64,000 nucleotides of DNA, taken from contig JAQZBP010000005.1 of NCBI GenBank assembly GCA_029237815.1, forward strand, positions 62,001 through 126,000. The letters are read 5' to 3'. The notes below the pieces were generated by a model. The model saw only the letters and a program-made list of their open reading frames with translations. It made no database searches and was not told the DNA's origin. Position 1 is the first letter of the stretch. Every line of letters begins with the position of its first letter. Position numbers and translations under genes: made by a program. This stretch comes from Moraxellaceae bacterium. Lineage in GTDB: Bacteria; Pseudomonadota; Gammaproteobacteria; Pseudomonadales; Moraxellaceae. Below are positions 26,528 to 35,468 of this stretch, in pieces.

Positions 26528-28314
26528 GCAATAACTACACAGCAGAAGCCATCGAGGTGCTCTCGGGCCTGGACCCGGTCAAGAAGCGCCCCGGCATGTA
26601 CACCGATACCCAGCGCCCCAACCATCTTGCCCAGGAAGTCATCGACAACTCGGTCGACGAGGCGCTTGGCGGCTACGCCACGCGCATCGACGTCGTGCTG
26701 CACAAGGACGGCTCGCTGTCCGTGACCGACGACGGCCGCGGCATGCCCGTGGACATCCATCCCGAGCACAAGGTGTCGGGCGTCGAGCTCATCCTCACGC
26801 GCCTGCATGCGGGCGGCAAGTTCTCCAACAAGAACTACCAGTTCTCCGGCGGCGACGCGGCGACCCAGCTCAAGACCATCGACACCGCACCGAAGCGCCA
26901 GACCGGTACCACGGTGCGTTTCTGGGCCGACGACAAGTATTTCGACAGCCCCAAGTATTCCGTGCCGCGCCTGAAGCACGTGCTGAAGGCCAAGGCCGTG
27001 CTCTGCCCGCGGCTCACCGTGGTTTTCACGGACGAGGCGTCGGGCGAGACCGATACCTGGTTCTACGAGGACGGCCTCAAGGACTACCTCAAGGAAGCCA
27101 CGCGTGAGTACATCACGCTGCCGGAAGAGCCCTTCATCGGTGTGTTCAGCGCCCGGCACGAGGCGGTGGACTGGGCCGTGCAGTGGCTGCCGGAAGGCGG
27201 CGAGCTGGTGCAGGAATCGTATGTGAACCTGATTCCAACGGCGCAGGGCGGTACGCACGTGAACGGCCTGCGCACCGGCTTGCTGGAGGCGTTGCGCGAG
27301 TTCTGCGAATTCCGCAACCTGCTGCCGCGCGGCATCAAGCTGTCGCCGGAAGACGTGTGGGACCGCTGCGCCTTCGTGCTCTCGTTGAAGATGCAGGACC
27401 CGCAGTTCGCCGGCCAGACCAAGGAGCGCCTCTCGTCGCGCGAATCCGCGAGCTTTGTGTCGGGCGTGGCCAAGGACGCGTTTTCCCTGTACCTGAACCA
27501 GCACACCGACATTGCCGAGCAGCTCGCCGAGCTCGCCATCAGCAATGCGCAGAAGCGCCTGCGCCAGAGCAAGCAGGTGGCGCGCAAGAAGGTCACCGCC
27601 GGTCCGGCGCTGCCGGGCAAGCTGGCCGACTGCTCGGGTTCCGACATCACCCGTTCCGAACTCTTCCTGGTCGAGGGGGATTCCGCCGGCGGCTCCGCCA
27701 AGCAGGCGCGCGACCGCGAGTTCCAGGCGGTGATGCCGCTGCGCGGCAAGATCCTCAATACCTGGGAAGTCGACTCCGGCGAGATCCTGGCCTCGCAGGA
27801 AGTGCACGACATCGCCGTCGCCATCGGCGTCGATCCGGCCTCCGACAACCTCGAGAGCCTGCGCTACGGCAAGATCTGCATCCTCGCCGACGCCGACTCC
27901 GACGGCCTGCACATCGCGACGCTGCTGTGCGCCCTGTTCGTGAAGCATTTCCGACCGCTGGTGGAGCGCGGCCATGTGTTCGTGGCGATGCCGCCGCTGT
28001 ACCGCATCGACCTCGGCAAGGAAGTGTTCTATGCGCTGGACGAGGACGAGAAGCGCGGCATCCTCGACCGTCTCGAGTCCGAGAACAAGCGCGGCAAGCC
28101 GAACGTGCAGCGCTTCAAGGGCCTGGGCGAGATGAATCCGCTCCAGTTGCGCGAGACGACCATGGCCCCGGACACCCGTCGCTTGGTGAAGCTCGTGCTC
28201 GACGATGTCCAGGCCACCACCGACATGATGGACATGCTGCTGGCCAAGAAGCGCGCCGGCGACCGCAAGACCTGGCTGGAAACCAAGGGCAACCTTGCCG
28301 AGGTCGAGCTCTGA
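26524..28314 (+). CDS. parE: DNA topoisomerase IV subunit B, with a 34-residue in-frame gap in the ATPase domain
   Basis: ParE is the ATPase half of topoisomerase IV, which unlinks daughter chromosomes. Present: N-box QEVIDNSVDEA (E38, N42), DDGRGMP (69-75), the TGTTVRFW strand, transducer segments, and the TOPRIM motifs LVEGDSAGGSA (E384) and LADADSDG (D456, D458, D460). Missing: after FSGG (107-110) the sequence jumps to DAATQLKTID, so the LHGVGxSVVNALS glycine-rich motif and the strand after it are absent. From memory the E. coli protein has 34 residues there, and 596 plus 34 gives its 630. The frame is kept. Such a protein should not bind ATP normally. Real deletion, or loss of 102 bp in assembly, cannot be decided here. 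Confidence 0.93.
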   Translation: MSNNYTAEAIEVLSGLDPVKKRPGMYTDTQRPNHLAQEVIDNSVDEALGGYATRIDVVLHKDGSLSVTDDGRGMPVDIHPEHKVSGVELILTRLHAGGKFSNKNYQFSGGDAATQLKTIDTAPKRQTGTTVRFWADDKYFDSPKYSVPRLKHVLKAKAVLCPRLTVVFTDEASGETDTWFYEDGLKDYLKEATREYITLPEEPFIGVFSARHEAVDWAVQWLPEGGELVQESYVNLIPTAQGGTHVNGLRTGLLEALREFCEFRNLLPRGIKLSPEDVWDRCAFVLSLKMQDPQFAGQTKERLSSRESASFVSGVAKDAFSLYLNQHTDIAEQLAELAISNAQKRLRQSKQVARKKVTAGPALPGKLADCSGSDITRSELFLVEGDSAGGSAKQARDREFQAVMPLRGKILNTWEVDSGEILASQEVHDIAVAIGVDPASDNLESLRYGKICILADADSDGLHIATLLCALFVKHFRPLVERGHVFVAMPPLYRIDLGKEVFYALDEDEKRGILDRLESENKRGKPNVQRFKGLGEMNPLQLRETTMAPDTRRLVKLVLDDVQATTDMMDMLLAKKRAGDRKTWLETKGNLAEVEL

Positions 28315-28414
28315 GGGCGCGTGGCATGCAGCGGGCCGGCTGCAGCCGGAACGGAATTACTGAAAAAGAAATCGCCGGGTTGCCGCTTGTGCGGCAGCCA
28401 CGGTGGAGAGCGAA

Positions 28415-30655
28415 ATGACCGATTCACTGAACCTGGATTTCGACGGCAGCGAACGCCGCCAGATGGGCGTGTTCACCGAGCAGGCCTATCTCAACTACTC
28501 CATGTACGTGATCATGGACCGCGCCCTGCCGCATATCGGCGACGGCCTCAAGCCCGTGCAGCGCCGCATCGTCTACGCGATGAGCGAGCTCGGCCTCAAG
28601 AACACGGCCAAGTACAAGAAGTCGGCGCGCACTGTCGGTGACGTGCTGGGTAAATACCATCCGCACGGCGACAGCGCCTGCTATGAAGCCATGGTGCTGA
28701 TGGCGCAGCCCTTCAGCTACCGCTACCCGCTGGTGGACGGCCAGGGCAACTGGGGCTCGCCCGACGATCCCAAGTCCTTCGCCGCGATGCGCTATACCGA
28801 GTCGCGCCTGTCGCCCTATGCCGAGGTCCTGCTCGCCGAGCTGGAGCAGGGCACGGTGGACTGGCAGCCGAACTTCGACGGCACCATGGATGAACCCAAG
28901 GTGTTGCCTGCACGCCTGCCCAACCTGCTGCTGAACGGCACCACCGGCATCGCCGTCGGCATGGCCACCGACGTGCCGCCGCACAACCTCAGGGAAATCG
29001 CGCGCGCCTGTATCGCCCTGCTGCAGGATCCGGGCATCTCCCTCGATGAGCTCTGCGAAATCGTGCCCGGCCCCGACCTGCCCACGCGCGCCGAGATCAT
29101 CACGCCGCGTCACGAGCTCATCAACATGTATGCCACCGGTCGTGGCGGCTACCGCATGCGCGCCGTGTACGAGGTGGAAGACGGCGACATCGTGGTGACG
29201 GCGCTGCCCTACCAGGTGTCGGGCGCCAAGGTGCTGACCCAGATCGCCGACCAGATGCAGGCCAAGAAGCTGCCGCTGGTGGCCGATCTGCGCGACGAGT
29301 CCGATCACGAGAACCCGACCCGCCTGGTCATCGTGCCGCGCTCCAACCGCGTCGACGTCGAGCAGCTGATGAATCACCTGTTCGCCACCACCGACCTAGA
29401 GACCACCTATCGCGTCAACATGAACGTGATCGGCCTGGACGGAAAGCCGCAGGTGAAGAACCTGATGGACTTCCTCACCGAGTGGCTGGAGTTCCGCCTG
29501 CTGACGGTGCGCCGCCGCCTGCAGCACCGCCTCGACAAGGTCACCGATCGCCTGCACATCCTCGACGGCCTGCTGATCGCCTTCCTCAATATCGACGAAG
29601 TCATCCGCATCATCCGCGAGCAGGACAAGCCCAAGCCGGTGCTGATGGAACGCTTCGGCATCTCCGACATCCAGGCCGAGGCCATCCTCGAGCTCAAGCT
29701 GCGCCACCTGGCCAAGCTGGAGGAGATGAAAATCCGCGGCGAGCAGGACGAGCTCGCTCTCGAGCGCAAAGGCCTGGAGAAGATTCTGGGATCGCACGCT
29801 GAAATGAAGAAGCTGCTGGTGAAGGAATTCACCGAGGACATGAACAAGTTTGGCGACGACCGCCGCTCGCCCATCGTGCAGCGCAAGGAAGCCCAGGCCT
29901 TGTCCGAGACCGAGCTCACCCCCAGCGAACCGGCCACCGTGGTGCTCTCCACCATGGGCTGGGTGCGCCAGGCCAAGGGGCATGATGTCGACGCTGCCGG
30001 TCTCAGCTACAAGGCCGGTGACAGCTTCTTCGCCAAGGCGGAGGGCCGCAGCAACCAGATGGCCCATTTCGTGGACTCCACCGGACGCAGTTACTCGCTG
30101 CTGGCGAGCTCGCTGCCTTCAGCGCGCGGCCAGGGCGAACCGTTGTCCGGCAAGCTCAATCCGCCGCCGGGGGCGAGCTTCCGTGGCGTTCTGATGGGCG
30201 AGAACCACGCACTCGTGGTGATGGCCTCCAGCGCCAGCTACGGTTTCGTGGCGACGTTGGGCGACCTTGAGGCCGGCAACAAGAATGGCAAGGCTGTACT
30301 CAACGCGCCCGACGGCGCCACCGTGCTCACGCCGGTGCTGGTGCACAATCGCGAGGAGGACCTGCTGGCTGTGCTCTCCAATGAGGGGCGCCTGCTGGTG
30401 TTTCCGGTCAAGGACCTGCCGCAGCTGTCCAAGGGCAAGGGCAACAAGCTCATGAATATCGCGTCCGACGAGAATGAGAGCGTGCTCGCCATCCAGGTGC
30501 TGAAGCCGGGGCAGAAGCTCACGGTGCTGGCGGGCAGCCGCCACGTCACGCTCAAGTGGAGCGATCTGGAAATCTATCGTGGCGAGCGCGGGCGCCGAGG
30601 CGCCAAGCTGCCGCGCGGCTTCCAGAAAGTCGATGGCATGCGCGTGGGGGAGTAG
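28415..30655 (+). CDS. parC: DNA topoisomerase IV subunit A
   Basis: ParC cuts and rejoins DNA in topoisomerase IV. The 746-aa product has the winged-helix region with catalytic Y127 in [12 protein letters not shown], the [14 protein letters not shown] block, and a C-terminal beta-pinwheel with blades such as [13 protein letters not shown] and [12 protein letters not shown]87 and E91, the positions matching E. coli S80 and E84, have the wild-type residues, so no fluoroquinolone-resistance substitution is seen there. GAGAG lies before the chosen ATG; a GTG four codons upstream is less likely. 100 bases after parE, probably one operon. Confidence 0.96.
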   Translation: MTDSLNLDFDGSERRQMGVFTEQAYLNYSMYVIMDRALPHIGDGLKPVQRRIVYAMSELGLKNTAKYKKSARTVGDVLGKYHPHGDSACYEAMVLMAQPFSYRYPLVDGQGNWGSPDDPKSFAAMRYTESRLSPYAEVLLAELEQGTVDWQPNFDGTMDEPKVLPARLPNLLLNGTTGIAVGMATDVPPHNLREIARACIALLQDPGISLDELCEIVPGPDLPTRAEIITPRHELINMYATGRGGYRMRAVYEVEDGDIVVTALPYQVSGAKVLTQIADQMQAKKLPLVADLRDESDHENPTRLVIVPRSNRVDVEQLMNHLFATTDLETTYRVNMNVIGLDGKPQVKNLMDFLTEWLEFRLLTVRRRLQHRLDKVTDRLHILDGLLIAFLNIDEVIRIIREQDKPKPVLMERFGISDIQAEAILELKLRHLAKLEEMKIRGEQDELALERKGLEKILGSHAEMKKLLVKEFTEDMNKFGDDRRSPIVQRKEAQALSETELTPSEPATVVLSTMGWVRQAKGHDVDAAGLSYKAGDSFFAKAEGRSNQMAHFVDSTGRSYSLLASSLPSARGQGEPLSGKLNPPPGASFRGVLMGENHALVVMASSASYGFVATLGDLEAGNKNGKAVLNAPDGATVLTPVLVHNREEDLLAVLSNEGRLLVFPVKDLPQLSKGKGNKLMNIASDENESVLAIQVLKPGQKLTVLAGSRHVTLKWSDLEIYRGERGRRGAKLPRGFQKVDGMRVGE

Positions 30656-30673
30656 CAGCGGCCGTGGCGAATT

Positions 30674-30709
30674 CAATAAAAAAGCCGGCAAATGCCGGCT
30701 TTTTTATTG
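30674..30709. terminator. bidirectional intrinsic terminator between parC and the AhpA-like gene
   Basis: Perfect 17-base arms 30674-30690 and 30693-30709 with loop AA; GCCGGCA core flanked by A6 and T6 runs. Confidence 0.9.
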
Positions 30710-30723
30710 CTGTCGTCTGCGCT

Positions 30724-31869
30724 TCAAACGGATTCGGTCGGCCCCAGGATCTGCTGGCTCTGGTTGCTGACAAGCTGGCGATACTCCGGAGCGAACTCCT
30801 CCAGTACGGCAACCTGTACCGACTCGGTGGGGCCGACGGCCAGCTGGAAGGCGGTGCCCAACCGGCAGCGGGAACCCAGCAGGCTGTCAGGAAGCGTGGT
30901 GAGGATGCGTCCGGCCGGGGCCGTGTGCGCCAGCACCGCGGCGATGCGATCGTCGTCCCGCCCCTGCAGGAGGCCTGCCCGGGCGCCGAGGCAGAGCCGC
31001 CCATGCTGGCGTCGCTCCTCGGCGCAATCCTCTACAAGACGGAGGAAGAGCGCGGCGGCAGTAAGGGCCTGGAACTCGCGCTCCACCGCATCCTGTTGCG
31101 TGAACTTCACCAGCACGCCCTCGGGGCTGAAGGGGGCGGTCACCTCGCCTCCATAGAGGCGGGCGGCACGATCGATGAACTGGTCGAAGAGCTCGAGCAG
31201 TTCATCCGCCATGCTGGCACTGACGCGCATGAGCAGGCTGTTGGGGTCATCCAGCGCGATGTGCAGCAGGGTGATGCCGGATCCCGGAGCGGTGGCAGCC
31301 TCGGGTGCCGCCACGGCCGCTTCGGGCTTGGCGGGCGCCTGTGTGGTGGCGGGCGACTGACGTCCCAGCGGCGTGGCCCCGGCACGGGTCGGGACGGCGC
31401 GCGCAGACAATACCAGCCCTGCCAGGAAGACCAGGGCATGCAGCAGGGCGGCGAGTCCGATATTGCCGAGGTTCGTGCGCACGATGTCACTGCGCGAGGG
31501 CACGTCCAGACGCAGCTCGACCTGGCCTAGCGCCTGCTGCTGCAGGTACATGCGGGCCGTGAAGAGGCGGCCGAGGTCGCGCGGGGTGCCGGCTTCGGCG
31601 ATCAGCTCGCGGTTGGCGTTGTAGAGGCGGACGCTGGAGATGCCGGGGCGGTTGTCATAGCGGCCGACCAGCACGCTGAGGCTGACCATGTCGCGGGAGA
31701 GGGCCAGCGGCGCCGAGGCATCGGCCAGTTGCTGGGACAGCAGCACACCTTCGCGGCCCTGTTCGTTCCAGAGAGCGGTTTCGGTGCTGTTCACGATGAG
31801 GGCGCCGTGCACCACGAAACTGGCCAGCAGCAAAGCTGCCCAGCGTCCTGTTCCCTTGTTTGCCATCAT
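30724..31869 (-). CDS. AhpA/YtjB-like (SMP_2) membrane protein with degenerate cyclase-like C-terminal domain
   Basis: A 381-aa inner-membrane protein. Membrane helix 1 spans about residues 9-25, a periplasmic domain of about 115 residues follows (SVLVGRYDNRPGISSVRLYN), helix 2 lies near 137-158, then a proline/alanine-rich linker and a cytoplasmic domain. The topology and place beside serB match AhpA/YtjB (Smp) proteins, which in E. coli are only about 214 aa. The extra C-terminal domain (FDQFIDRAARLYGGEV, FSPEGVLVKF, ILTTLPDSLL) recalls class III nucleotide cyclases but lacks recognisable metal aspartates, so it is probably not catalytic. Function unknown. AGGA before the double ATG is a good ribosome site. 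Confidence 0.7.
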   Translation of the reverse strand: MMANKGTGRWAALLLASFVVHGALIVNSTETALWNEQGREGVLLSQQLADASAPLALSRDMVSLSVLVGRYDNRPGISSVRLYNANRELIAEAGTPRDLGRLFTARMYLQQQALGQVELRLDVPSRSDIVRTNLGNIGLAALLHALVFLAGLVLSARAVPTRAGATPLGRQSPATTQAPAKPEAAVAAPEAATAPGSGITLLHIALDDPNSLLMRVSASMADELLELFDQFIDRAARLYGGEVTAPFSPEGVLVKFTQQDAVEREFQALTAAALFLRLVEDCAEERRQHGRLCLGARAGLLQGRDDDRIAAVLAHTAPAGRILTTLPDSLLGSRCRLGTAFQLAVGPTESVQVAVLEEFAPEYRQLVSNQSQQILGPTESV

Positions 31870-31892
31870 GCGGTTCCTGTGAAATCGAGCCG

Positions 31893-31898
31893 ATTATA
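31893..31898 (-). promoter_or_regulatory. consensus -10 box for the AhpA-like gene
   Basis: Perfect TATAAT on the minus strand, 24 bases upstream of the start codon; no clear -35. It lies about 50 bases from the serB promoter candidate, so the two divergent promoters may interfere. Confidence 0.5.
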
Positions 31899-31947
31899 GC
31901 GAGGCCCGATGTGCCGGCCCATGTCTGTATGAGCCTATTTCAGGGCT

Positions 31948-31956
31948 TGCTACAAT
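31948..31956 (+). promoter_or_regulatory. extended -10 promoter candidate for serB
   Basis: TGCTACAAT: a TG-N extended element followed by TACAAT (5 of 6). The -35 region is poor, as is common for extended -10 promoters. Leader to the serB ATG is about 20 bases. Confidence 0.45.
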
Positions 31957-31983
31957 CGCGCCACTTCCCGGACAGTGCCCAGC

Positions 31984-33213
31984 ATGCGCGAAATCATCCT
32001 CATCACCGTCGCCGGCCCCGACCGCCCTGGCATCAGTGCCCGGCTGACCCGGATCCTGGCCGACCATTCCGTCAACATCCTCGATATCAGCCAGGCCGTG
32101 ATCCACGATCACCTGTCGCTCGGCATGCTCATCGAGACGCCTTCCGAGCAGGAGTCGGCGCTGTTGATGAAGGCGGTGCTGTTTGCCGCCCACGGGCTCG
32201 GTCTCACCGCCCGCTTCACGCCGATCACCGCGGAGAGCTACCAGCACTGGGTGGCCGGGCAGGGCAAGGCGCGCTACATCGTCACGCTGCTGGCGCGCAA
32301 GATCACTGCTGAGCACATTGCCGCCGTGTCGGCGCTCGTGGCGGAGAACGGCCTCAATATCGATGGCTTGCAGCGTCTTTCCGGCCGCGTGCCGCTCGAG
32401 ACCGAAAGTGCGCTCGATGCGTCACGCAAAGCCTGCGTCGAATTCTCCGTGCGTGGCGAGCCGCGCGATATTCAGGGCATGCGTGCCGAATTCCTGCGTC
32501 TGGCCAACGAGCTGAACCTGGATATCGCCTTCCAGCAGGACAACGCCTTCCGCCGCAACCGCCGCATCGTCTGCTTCGACATGGATTCCACCCTTATCCA
32601 GCACGAGGTGATCGACGAGCTGGCACAGGCCGCAGGCGTCGGCGAGCAGGTGGCCGCCATCACCGAGCGCGCCATGAATGGCGAGCTCGATTTTACGGAG
32701 AGCTTCAAGGCGCGCGTGGCCCTGCTGAAGGGACTCGACGAATCGGTGCTGTCCGGCATTGCCGCGCGGCTGCAGCTGAGTGAAGGCGCCGAGCAGCTCA
32801 TCCGCACGTTGAAAGCGCTGGGCTACAAGACGGCCATCCTGTCCGGCGGTTTCACGTACTTTGGCGAATACCTGCAGGACAAGCTCGGCATCGACTACGT
32901 GCATGCCAACGACCTGGAAATCCGCGAGGGCAAGGTGACGGGCAGTGTCGTCGGCCGCGTCGTCGATGGGCAGCGCAAGGCGGAGCTGCTGCGCGAAATC
33001 GCACAGAAGGAAGGCGTGAACCTGGAGCAGGTCATTGCCGTCGGCGATGGCGCCAACGACCTGCCGATGCTCGGCATCGCCGGCCTCGGCATTGCGTTCC
33101 GCGCCAAGCCCCTCGTCAAGCAGAATGCCAAGCAGGCGATTTCTACCCTGGGACTTGACGGCATCCTGTACCTGCTCGGCGTGCGCGATCGCGATCTCGA
33201 CCAGTCCCGCTAG
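31984..33213 (+). CDS. serB: phosphoserine phosphatase with tandem ACT domains
   Basis: SerB removes phosphate from L-phosphoserine, the last step of serine synthesis. The 409-aa protein is longer than E. coli SerB (322) because it has two N-terminal ACT domains (about 4-80 and 98-175), which may sense amino acids. The HAD core shows the nucleophile motif DMDST (D199, D201), SGGFTYF and GDGANDLPML for motifs II-IV. The ATG nine bases into the open frame is chosen; the earlier GTG is an alternative. Order parC, ahpA-like, serB, fimX is as in Pseudomonas. Confidence 0.95.
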   Translation: MREIILITVAGPDRPGISARLTRILADHSVNILDISQAVIHDHLSLGMLIETPSEQESALLMKAVLFAAHGLGLTARFTPITAESYQHWVAGQGKARYIVTLLARKITAEHIAAVSALVAENGLNIDGLQRLSGRVPLETESALDASRKACVEFSVRGEPRDIQGMRAEFLRLANELNLDIAFQQDNAFRRNRRIVCFDMDSTLIQHEVIDELAQAAGVGEQVAAITERAMNGELDFTESFKARVALLKGLDESVLSGIAARLQLSEGAEQLIRTLKALGYKTAILSGGFTYFGEYLQDKLGIDYVHANDLEIREGKVTGSVVGRVVDGQRKAELLREIAQKEGVNLEQVIAVGDGANDLPMLGIAGLGIAFRAKPLVKQNAKQAISTLGLDGILYLLGVRDRDLDQSR

Positions 33214-33224
33214 GAGTGCAGTCT

Positions 33225-33265
33225 GCGCAAAAAAAAGCCGGCTCGTGCCGGCTTTTTTATTGCGC
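33225..33265. terminator. bidirectional intrinsic terminator between serB and fimX
   Basis: Arms 33231-33242 and 33247-33258 pair perfectly (A6-GCCGGC / GCCGGC-T6, loop TCGT), extended by GCGCAA (33225-33230) and TTGCGC (33260-33265) across a one-base bulge. Confidence 0.88.
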
Positions 33266-33272
33266 TGGGCGG

Positions 33273-35348
33273 TCAGCCCTGGTTCTCGTAATGCATGGTG
33301 TCGCCCGGCGGCTGCAGGAAGTAGCCCTGCAGGTACTGCACGCCCAGCGTCCACAGCTTGGAGAGGGTCTGGGCATTCTCCACATAGGAGATGATCACGT
33401 TCTTGTCGAAGCTGCGCAGCTCGCTCGTGATCTTCTTGATGGCGCCCATGTTCTCTTCGTTGCTGAGGTCCTGCGTAAAGGAGCGGTCGAGCTTGATGTA
33501 AGAGACGGCCACATGCTTCAGCGTATTGAGCGGATTCAGGCCGGTGCCGAAGTGGCTGATGGCGACCGGGCAGCCCGCCTTGGTCAGGGCTTCGCTCTGC
33601 TCGCCGGCCGCCTTCAGGTAGCTGACCACGTCGCTCTCGGAGAACTGCAGCACCAGCGGACTGCCTGTCGGATCGATGGCCTTGGAGAGCTTGCTGATCC
33701 AGGCCGGCAGCGTGTTGTCCTGCAGGGATTCGGCGGTGAGGTTGATCAGCATGCGCGAATTCGGCGCATTGCGGGTGTGTTCCTTCAGCTGCTTTGCCGC
33801 GTTCAGCATCACCCAGCGGTCCACGCGGGCGCCGAGCTGGTGCTTCTGCGCGACCGGCATGAAGTCGTCCGGCGTCAGCACCTTGCCGTCGGGCAGGTTC
33901 AGGCGCACGAAGACTTCATAGAACTCGCCATTGCCGCCTTCGACGTCGACCAGGGGCTGGTACTGCAGCTTGAACCTGGAGTTGTCGATGGCGTCGACCA
34001 GCAGCTCCAGCATGGCGGAGTCGGAGCTGCCGGCCTGTTCCGCCGGGTTATACACATGCACCGAGTTGCCCTTGGCGAGCTTCACCTTTTCGGAGGCGGC
34101 GAGGGCGCGGGACAGCATTTCCGCGGGCTCGGGGGCGGTCTCGCCGATGATCGCGACGCCGATGCTGAGCGTGGTCTGCTGCGTCTTGCCACCAGGCAGC
34201 TGGATCAGGTGGTCATGCACCTGCTGGCAGATCTGCTCGCCCTTTGCCTGCGCCTTTTCGGGCTCGAGGCCGGGCACCAGGGCCGTGAAGGCGGAATCGC
34301 TGAAGCGGGCCACCGAGGCCGAGCCGAACTGGGTGACCAGCATGCTGGCCAGGGTTTTCACCACCGCGTCGGTGCCGGCCAGGCCATGCGTGGCGCTGAT
34401 CTGAGGAATGTTGTCGACGGTGAGGCAGAACAGGGCGAAGCGGGACTTGTCCTTGCGTGCCTTGAGTACGGCCTGCTCCACTTCCTCTTCGAAACGCTGG
34501 CGGTTTGGCAGGCCGGTGAGCTGGTCGAAGCTGGTCGCTTCCTTGAGCTTCTCCGCAAGCAGCGCCGCGTTGCCGGTGCCGTCATCGCGACGAATGATGA
34601 TCTGGGTGCAGGGCTCGCCATCGTAGCTCGCAGCGGAGAGCTGCATGGTGGCGTCGATCTTGCTGCCGTCGGCCTTCAGGCCGTGGAAGTGCAGGTCCTC
34701 GGAACTGCTCTCGCCCTTGCTGTAGGCGCGCAGGAAGTCCTTGAAGCGCGCGAGGTCCTCCTTCGCCACCATGTCGATGATGGGCATGCCCTCCATGTCG
34801 TCGGCACTTTCGTGGCCGAACAGTTCGACATAGGCGCTGTTGGCATAGATGTGCATGCCGTCGTGCACATAGGCGATGGCATCGCGCGAGTTGGCGAGCA
34901 GCAGCTGGCAGCGTTTCTCGGTTTCGGCCAGCGTGGCTTCGGCCTTGCGACGGGCACGACGGTTCTGCAGGTTCTCGAGTTCGCGCTTGATCACGGCGAC
35001 GAGATGCTTGTGTGCATTGAACACGACGACATCGCTGGCGCCAGTCTGCAGCGCCTCGTCCAGGGTTTCCTGGTCGAACTTGTCGACCAGGACGACGACC
35101 GGGATGTCCTTGTCCTGCTTGCGGATCAGCGAAATGGGAGTGTCGAAGGAAATGCCATTGGTGATCTCGCCGGCCAGCATGATGTCCCAGGCGCCATCCT
35201 TGATGGCGTCCTGGAGGTCGTCCTGGTCGGCGATGAGTTCCGGGCGGGTGGCGATGCCGGAGTTCTTGAGCGCGTTGACGATTTGTTCTGCGTTGTCCTG
35301 CGACTCGTGAAGAACGAGGAGACGGACCGTTTCGTTTTTGTGGGCCAT
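33273..35348 (-). CDS. fimX: FimX-like c-di-GMP receptor (REC-PAS-degenerate GGDEF-degenerate EAL)
   Basis: FimX binds c-di-GMP through an inactive EAL domain and promotes type IV pilus assembly at the cell pole. The 691 aa equal the P. aeruginosa FimX length I recall. Order: REC-like domain (about 7-120) lacking a clear phosphoacceptor aspartate; PAS (about 145-255); GGDEF domain with SDSAF at 350-354 in place of GGDEF; EAL domain with EVF at 478-480 in place of EAL. Neither cyclase nor phosphodiesterase activity is expected. Location between serB and a PA4958-like gene matches Pseudomonas, and pilMNOPQ lies 23 kb away. Confidence 0.92.
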   Translation of the reverse strand: MAHKNETVRLLVLHESQDNAEQIVNALKNSGIATRPELIADQDDLQDAIKDGAWDIMLAGEITNGISFDTPISLIRKQDKDIPVVVLVDKFDQETLDEALQTGASDVVVFNAHKHLVAVIKRELENLQNRRARRKAEATLAETEKRCQLLLANSRDAIAYVHDGMHIYANSAYVELFGHESADDMEGMPIIDMVAKEDLARFKDFLRAYSKGESSSEDLHFHGLKADGSKIDATMQLSAASYDGEPCTQIIIRRDDGTGNAALLAEKLKEATSFDQLTGLPNRQRFEEEVEQAVLKARKDKSRFALFCLTVDNIPQISATHGLAGTDAVVKTLASMLVTQFGSASVARFSDSAFTALVPGLEPEKAQAKGEQICQQVHDHLIQLPGGKTQQTTLSIGVAIIGETAPEPAEMLSRALAASEKVKLAKGNSVHVYNPAEQAGSSDSAMLELLVDAIDNSRFKLQYQPLVDVEGGNGEFYEVFVRLNLPDGKVLTPDDFMPVAQKHQLGARVDRWVMLNAAKQLKEHTRNAPNSRMLINLTAESLQDNTLPAWISKLSKAIDPTGSPLVLQFSESDVVSYLKAAGEQSEALTKAGCPVAISHFGTGLNPLNTLKHVAVSYIKLDRSFTQDLSNEENMGAIKKITSELRSFDKNVIISYVENAQTLSKLWTLGVQYLQGYFLQPPGDTMHYENQG

Positions 35349-35468
35349 GCTCGAACGGTGACCTGCAATCTATCAAGGGGGGTATTGTCCTGTCCCCGGG
35401 CCATTTTTCAAGGCTAAAGGCAGGATATCTCAGCGGGCTGCCGGGGCGGTCACATCCCGGCAATCCGG

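Noticed and set aside
28336..28349. 14-bp palindrome between parE and parC
   Set aside because: No T-run follows and the two genes are probably cotranscribed; such GC palindromes are expected by chance in this composition.
28619..28694. Possible fluoroquinolone-resistance change in ParC
   Set aside because: S87 and E91 at the key positions are the wild-type residues.
33216..35417. 733-codon open frame on the plus strand, longer than fimX
   Set aside because: It is antisense to fimX. Its translation has no recognisable domain and is the composition expected from the complement of GC-rich codons.
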